Source: CAVVFX01 sp963747535 (GTDB lineage: Bacteria > Acidobacteriota > Terriglobia > Bryobacterales > Bryobacteraceae). From it: a stretch of 64,000 nucleotides of DNA. Location: assembly GCA_963747535.1 (NCBI GenBank), contig CAVVFX010000025.1, positions 248,001-312,000 on the forward strand, read 5' to 3'. A program made the translations under genes and the position numbers. A model generated the notes under the pieces. It saw only the letters and a list, made by a program, of their open reading frames with translations, did not search any database and was not told where the DNA came from. How positions within the stretch are numbered: position 1 is the first letter of the stretch; each line of letters starts with the position of its first letter. Below are positions 61,101 through 64,000 of this stretch, one piece after another.

Positions 61101-64000
61101 TGTTGGCGTTGGCGGCGAGGCTCGAGGCGGTGCAGGTCAGGGAAGTCAGGTTGACCGGGCCCAACAAGGAGATATTGACGGGGACCGAGTTGCCGCTGAG
61201 AGAGGCGGTGAGGGTAGCACTGGCGTTGGAGGTCACGTTACCGGCGGTCGCAGTGAAAGAGGCCGTCGTGGCTGTGGCCAGGACGGTAACGGAAGCGGGC
61301 ACAGTCAGGGTCGCGTTGTTAGAAGCCAGGGTTACGACGGTGCCGCCGGTGGGAGCGGGGTTCGACAGCGTCACGGTGCAGGAAGTGTTGGCGTTGGAAG
61401 CGAGGCTCGAGGCGGTGCAGGTCAGGGAAGTCAGGTTGACCGGGCCTAACAAGGAGATGTTGACGGGGATCGAGTTGCCGCTGAGAGAGGCAGTGACGGT
61501 GGCGTTGGCGTTGGAGGTCACAGTGCCTGTTGTCGCGGTGAAAGAGGCGGTAGTAGCCGTGGCCAGCACGGTAACGGAAGCTGGCACAGTCAAGGTTGCG
61601 TTGTTAGAAGCCAGGGTTACGACGGTGCCGCCGGTGGGAGCGGGGTTCGACAGCGTCACTGTGCAGGGAGTATTGGCGTTGGAAGCGAGGCTCGGGGCGG
61701 TGCAGGTCAGGGAAGTCAGGTTGACCGGGCCCAACAAGGAGATATTGACGGGGACCGAGTTGCCGCTGAGAGAGGCGGTGACGGTGGCGCTGGCGTTAGT
61801 CGTCACGGTGCCTGCGGTCGAGGTGAAAGATGCGGTAGTAGCTGTGGCCAGGACCGTGACGGAAGCGGGCACAGTCAGGGTCGCGTTATTCGAAGCCAGG
61901 GTTACGACGGTGCCGCCTGTAGGAGCGGGGTTCGACAGCGCCACGGTGCAGGAAGTATTGGCGTTGGAAGCGAGGCTCGAGGCGGTGCAGGTCAGGGAAG
62001 TCAGGTTGACCGGGCCCAGCAGTGAGATGTTGACCGGGACCGAGTTGCCGCTGAGAGCTGCGGTGACGGTCGCGCTGGCGTTGGAGGTCACGTTACCGGC
62101 GGTCGCAGTGAAAGAGGCCGTGGTGGCTGTGGCCATGACGGTAACGGAAGCGGGCGCAGTCAGGGTCGCGTTGTTAGAAGCCAGGGTTACGACGGTGCCG
62201 CCTGTAGGAGCGGGGTTCGACAGCGTCACGGTGCAGGAAGTATTGGCGTTGGAAGCGAGGCTCGAGGCTGTGCAGGTCAGGGAAGTCAGGTTGACCGGGC
62301 CCAACAAGGAGATGTTGACCGGGACCGAGTTGCCGCTGAGAGAGGCGGTGAGGGTAGCGCTGGCGTTAGTCGTGACAGTGCCTGTTGTCGCGGTGAAAGA
62401 GGCGGTAGTAGCCGTGGCCAGCACGGTAACGGAAGCTGGCACAGTCAAGGTTGCGTTATTCGAGGCTAAGGTTACGACGGTGCCGCCTGTAGGAGCGGGG
62501 TTCGACAGCGTCACGGTGCAGGGAGTATTGGCGTTGGAAGCGAGGCTCGGAGCGGTGCAGGTCAGGGAAGTCAGGTTGACCGGGCCCAACAAGGAGATGT
62601 TGACCGGGACCGAGTTGCCGCTGAGAGAGGCGGTGACGGTGGCGCTGGCGTTAGTCGTCACGGTGCCTGTTGTCGCGGTGAAAGATGCGGTAGTAGCTGT
62701 GGCCAGGACCGTGACGGAAGCTGGCACAGTCAGGGTCGCGTTATTCGAGGCTAAGGTTACGACGGTGCCGCCTGTAGGAGCGGGGTTCGACAGCGTCACA
62801 GTGCAGGGAGTATTGGCGTTGGAAGCGAGGCTCGAGGCTGTGCAGGTCAGGGAAGTCAGGTTGACCGGGCCCAGCAGTGAGATGTTGATCGGGACCGAGT
62901 TGCCGCTGAGAGAGGCGGTGAGGGTAGCGCTGGCGTTAGTCGTGACAGTGCCTGTTGTCGCGGTGAAAGATGCGGTAGTAGCTGTGGCCAGGACCGTGAC
63001 GGAAGCTGGCACAGTCAGGGTCGCGTTATTCGAGGCTAAGGTTACGACGGTGCCGCCTGTAGGAGCGGGGTTCGACAGCGTCACGGTGCAGGGAGTATTG
63101 GCGTTGGAAGCGAGGCTCGGAGCGGTGCAGGTCAGGGAAGTCAGGTTGACCGGGCCCAACAAGGAGATGTTGACCGGGACCGAGTTGCCGCTGAGAGAGG
63201 CGGTGACGGTCGCGCTGGCGTTGGAGGTCACGTTACCCGCGGTCGCGGTGAAAGAGGCCGTGGTGGCGCTGGCCATGACGGTAACGGAAGCTGGCACAGT
63301 GAGTGCCGCACTATTGGACGCCAGGGACACGATGGTGCCGCTTGCCGGAGCGGGGCTCGATAGCGTCACGGTGCAGGAAGTATTGGCGTTGGAAGCGAGG
63401 CTTGGGGCGGTACAGGTCAGGGAAGTCAGACTGGCCGCGCCCAACAGGGAGATATTGAAAGGGAACGAGTTCCCGTTGAAAGAGGCGCTGATGGTGGCGG
63501 TTCCCGAGGAGGTGATGGTGCCGACAGAAGCAGTGAATGTGGCGGCAGTGGAGGAGGCCGGGACGGCGAAAGAGGGGGGAATGCTCAGTATCGGGCTATT
63601 GGAGGTCAGCGCTACGGCGGTGCCTCCGGCCGGGGCGGCGCTCGATAGCGTCACCGTGCAGGAGGTCGTGCCGTTTGAGGTCAGGCTGGAGGGGGCGCAC
63701 GTCAGGGAAGAAGGACCGGCTGCCGGCGCGAGCGACAGCGTGGCTGATGCTGAGGAACCATTGAAAGTAGCTGTGACTGTCCCGCTCTGATTGGACGTGA
63801 ATGTCCCCGTGTTGGCCGTGAATGTAGCGCTACTTGATCCCGTCGCAACAGAGACCGATGTAGGGAGCGTGACGATTGGGTTGCTCGAACTGAGACTGAC
63901 ACTGGCCCCACCTGTGCCGGCGGTCCCGCTGAGATTCACTGTACAGGTGCTGGAACTTCCAGGGCCGACCGAGGTCGGCGTACATCCCAGGCCGGTAATC
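58198..64000 (-). CDS. Giant cell-surface repeat protein, N-terminus outside the window
   Basis: More than 1,930 residues are open to the right edge; the GTG at 63939 lies inside a repeat and is not the true start. About 17 repeats of 85-95 residues each carry two Cys 12 residues apart (LTSLTCTAPSLASNANTPCT VTLSNPAP), probably a disulfide in an Ig-like sandwich. Nine (R2-R10) are near identical 95-residue units. The C-terminal 500 residues differ: a putative-Ig (He_PIG) segment (VRFTAVARDGQNLPLTVFVS) and a TIGR03437-type domain (VVGTFLSRSDLAAAPNANSD, ending LTSNIASIAIDNKPK) found in Solibacter proteins. It is likely an adhesin or stalk. Confidence 0.9.
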   Translation of the reverse strand, partial: ITGLGCTPTSVGPGSSSTCTVNLSGTAGTGGASVSLSSSNPIVTLPTSVSVATGSSSATFTANTGTFTSNQSGTVTATFNGSSASATLSLAPAAGPSSLTCAPSSLTSNGTTSCTVTLSSAAPAGGTAVALTSNSPILSIPPSFAVPASSTAATFTASVGTITSSGTATISASFNGNSFPFNISLLGAASLTSLTCTAPSLASNANTSCTVTLSSPAPASGTIVSLASNSAALTVPASVTVMASATTASFTATAGNVTSNASATVTASLSGNSVPVNISLLGPVNLTSLTCTAPSLASNANTPCTVTLSNPAPTGGTVVTLASNNATLTVPASVTVLATATTASFTATTGTVTTNASATLTASLSGNSVPINISLLGPVNLTSLTCTASSLASNANTPCTVTLSNPAPTGGTVVTLASNNATLTVPASVTVLATATTASFTATTGTVTTNASATVTASLSGNSVPVNISLLGPVNLTSLTCTAPSLASNANTPCTVTLSNPAPTGGTVVTLASNNATLTVPASVTVLATATTASFTATTGTVTTNASATLTASLSGNSVPVNISLLGPVNLTSLTCTASSLASNANTSCTVTLSNPAPTGGTVVTLASNNATLTAPASVTVMATATTASFTATAGNVTSNASATVTAALSGNSVPVNISLLGPVNLTSLTCTASSLASNANTSCTVALSNPAPTGGTVVTLASNNATLTVPASVTVLATATTASFTSTAGTVTTNASATVTASLSGNSVPVNISLLGPVNLTSLTCTAPSLASNANTPCTVTLSNPAPTGGTVVTLASNNATLTVPASVTVLATATTASFTATTGTVTSNANATVTASLSGNSIPVNISLLGPVNLTSLTCTASSLASNANTSCTVTLSNPAPTGGTVVTLASNNATLTVPASVTVLATATTASFTATAGNVTSNASATLTASLSGNSVPVNISLLGPVNLTSLTCTASSLAANANTSCTVTLSNPAPTGGTIVTLASNNATLTVPASVTVLVTATTASFTATAGTVTSNANATVTASLSGNSVPVTIALTGPISLTSLNCSAPSLASNANTSCTVTLSNPARTGGNTVALASNNVSLTVPASVIVPTSATAASFNATTSTVTSNASATVTASMGSNSVPVTIALMGGPVSVTSLTCAVPGLASNANTSCSLTLSSAAPAGGLPVALTSNSPILSIPASFAVPAASTTATFTVSVGTITTAGSATITASLNGNSVPVNISLMASVNLTSLTCTAPSLAAKTNTACTVTLSGPAPSGGTTVALASNNASLTVPVSVAVLATATTASFTASAGNVTSAGSAVVTASLASSSKTTTLSILPAPGLSSAVCSPATVTPGSGGTCTITLTSPGIPTSVSLTSTNSGLIVPTSATILSGSNSTSFGFSTASSLTGSAVMIASLGSTSKIVMFKVAAQATPSIVSCLSATVAAGDSTQCNVTLSKPAPKHGVRLQLATSSQTLQVPSTVFIPEGQASIQFSAQANISEQDENVVLSAASDSESGATSLSLRTIKPIALSCAQTHVATGNSVMCDLQLSSTAISDSLVFKLSSSSQGLKIPAQVSTRTGQSRIRFQAAVDAATPQGTAVIEARLAEIAVQETLGILSPGMLHLIVLEHFVGQTGSVVRFTAVARDGQNLPLTVFVSGQPVNAVFDATTGAFEWLPAEGDLGRHQVTFKATNAVGASTSKTMTIDIDSDRPTVASVQNGASSSTSSACSPGSIATVVGTFLSRSDLAAAPNANSDGVDHTRVQVNGSDVSVLSAAKDHVDFVCPMVAPGTPLDIAVETESGLSNTLRSKMEDVAPGIFTADGSGVGQALAWRTGSSDLALVPSFRFQGKPALPGDKVSVLVTGINCIENFGSDKASMNLGSMYVPIDSLASSAQKPGACEVGITIPEGIYGDAVSLTLNAMRTDGRNLTSNIASIAIDNKPK
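60865..63429 (-). repeat. Array of nine near-identical 285-bp (95-codon) repeats
   Basis: The motif gagcggggttcgacagcg recurs every 285 bp (e.g. ttcga at 61076 and 61361). The units differ by few substitutions and alternate small variants (T/A at TAPSL/TASSL, P/S at NTPC/NTSC, TVTTN/NVTSN). Flanking repeats on both sides are more diverged, so the core has been homogenised by recombination or recently duplicated. Confidence 0.9.

Noticed and set aside
60865..63429. Regular repeats as a CRISPR array
   Set aside because: The period is 285 bp, the repeats are contiguous and coding, and no spacers or cas genes are present.
59666..63790. A 1,374-codon open frame on the plus strand
   Set aside because: It is antisense to the giant repeat protein; the repeating codon pattern keeps the opposite frame free of stops. 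The minus-strand protein has regular Cys repeats and known C-terminal domains.

Overview
The window looks like chromosome of an Acidobacteriota bacterium of the Solibacter/Bryobacteraceae type. Supporting evidence: two very long TonB-dependent receptors with an N-terminal carboxypeptidase-regulatory-like domain, a TIGR03435-type protein, a TIGR03437-type C-terminal domain on a giant repeat protein, a VCBS/ASPIC (CRTAC1-like) protein, an ECF-like sigma factor translationally coupled to a Ser/Thr kinase-ATPase, many Tat-signal sugar enzymes, and high GC. No rRNA is present; one tRNA is. Assignments rest on motifs read by eye; no database search was possible.

Layout. (1) 1-7.5 kb is a mobile region: an ISAzo13-like transposase gene split by a complete IS66-type (ISBst12-like) element with a clean 8-bp target duplication and a passenger gene, then a small integrative element (replication-type HTH protein, excisionase-like protein, zinc-binding protein, tyrosine integrase) ending at tRNA-Arg(ACG). 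(2) 7.7-29 kb is a polysaccharide/sugar region: TonB receptor, a frameshifted enolase-superfamily gene, NTF2-like and cupin proteins, the sigma factor-kinase pair, two sugar isomerase/epimerases, GH16 and GH20 hydrolases, an amidohydrolase and a Gfo/Idh/MocA oxidoreductase, with several gene remnants. (3) 28.7-35.7 kb is one operon: TonB receptor, heptaheme cytochrome/beta-propeller fusion, TPR protein, driven by a good promoter with three tandem 11-bp repeats. (4) 36-42.6 kb is accessory: dehydrogenase remnant, an unknown secreted protein, an IS4-type remnant, and a decayed zinc-finger/ParB-like/IS21 module. (5) 42.6-45.5 kb: CstA transporter, YbdD-like partner, VTT membrane protein. (6) 45.9-54.4 kb is a signalling island around a PknG-like kinase: coiled-coil protein, PknG-like kinase, PP2C phosphatase, VWA protein, zinc-ribbon FHA protein, four-TM GlnX-like protein and CBS protein, with families of short hairpins in its gaps. 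(7) 54.5-64 kb: TIGR03435 protein, zinc-ribbon protein, BshB1-like deacetylase, RsmG, a PEP-CTERM protein and a >1,930-residue repeat protein whose N-terminus lies outside the window.

Most interesting: the PknG-like island (all parts of a kinase/phosphatase/FHA switch plus a membrane sensor, but no GlnH-type binding protein in view), the zinc-finger/ParB/IS21 module, the IS66 passenger gene, the heptaheme-propeller operon, and hairpins at 45.66-45.85 kb that share a loop but have covarying stems.
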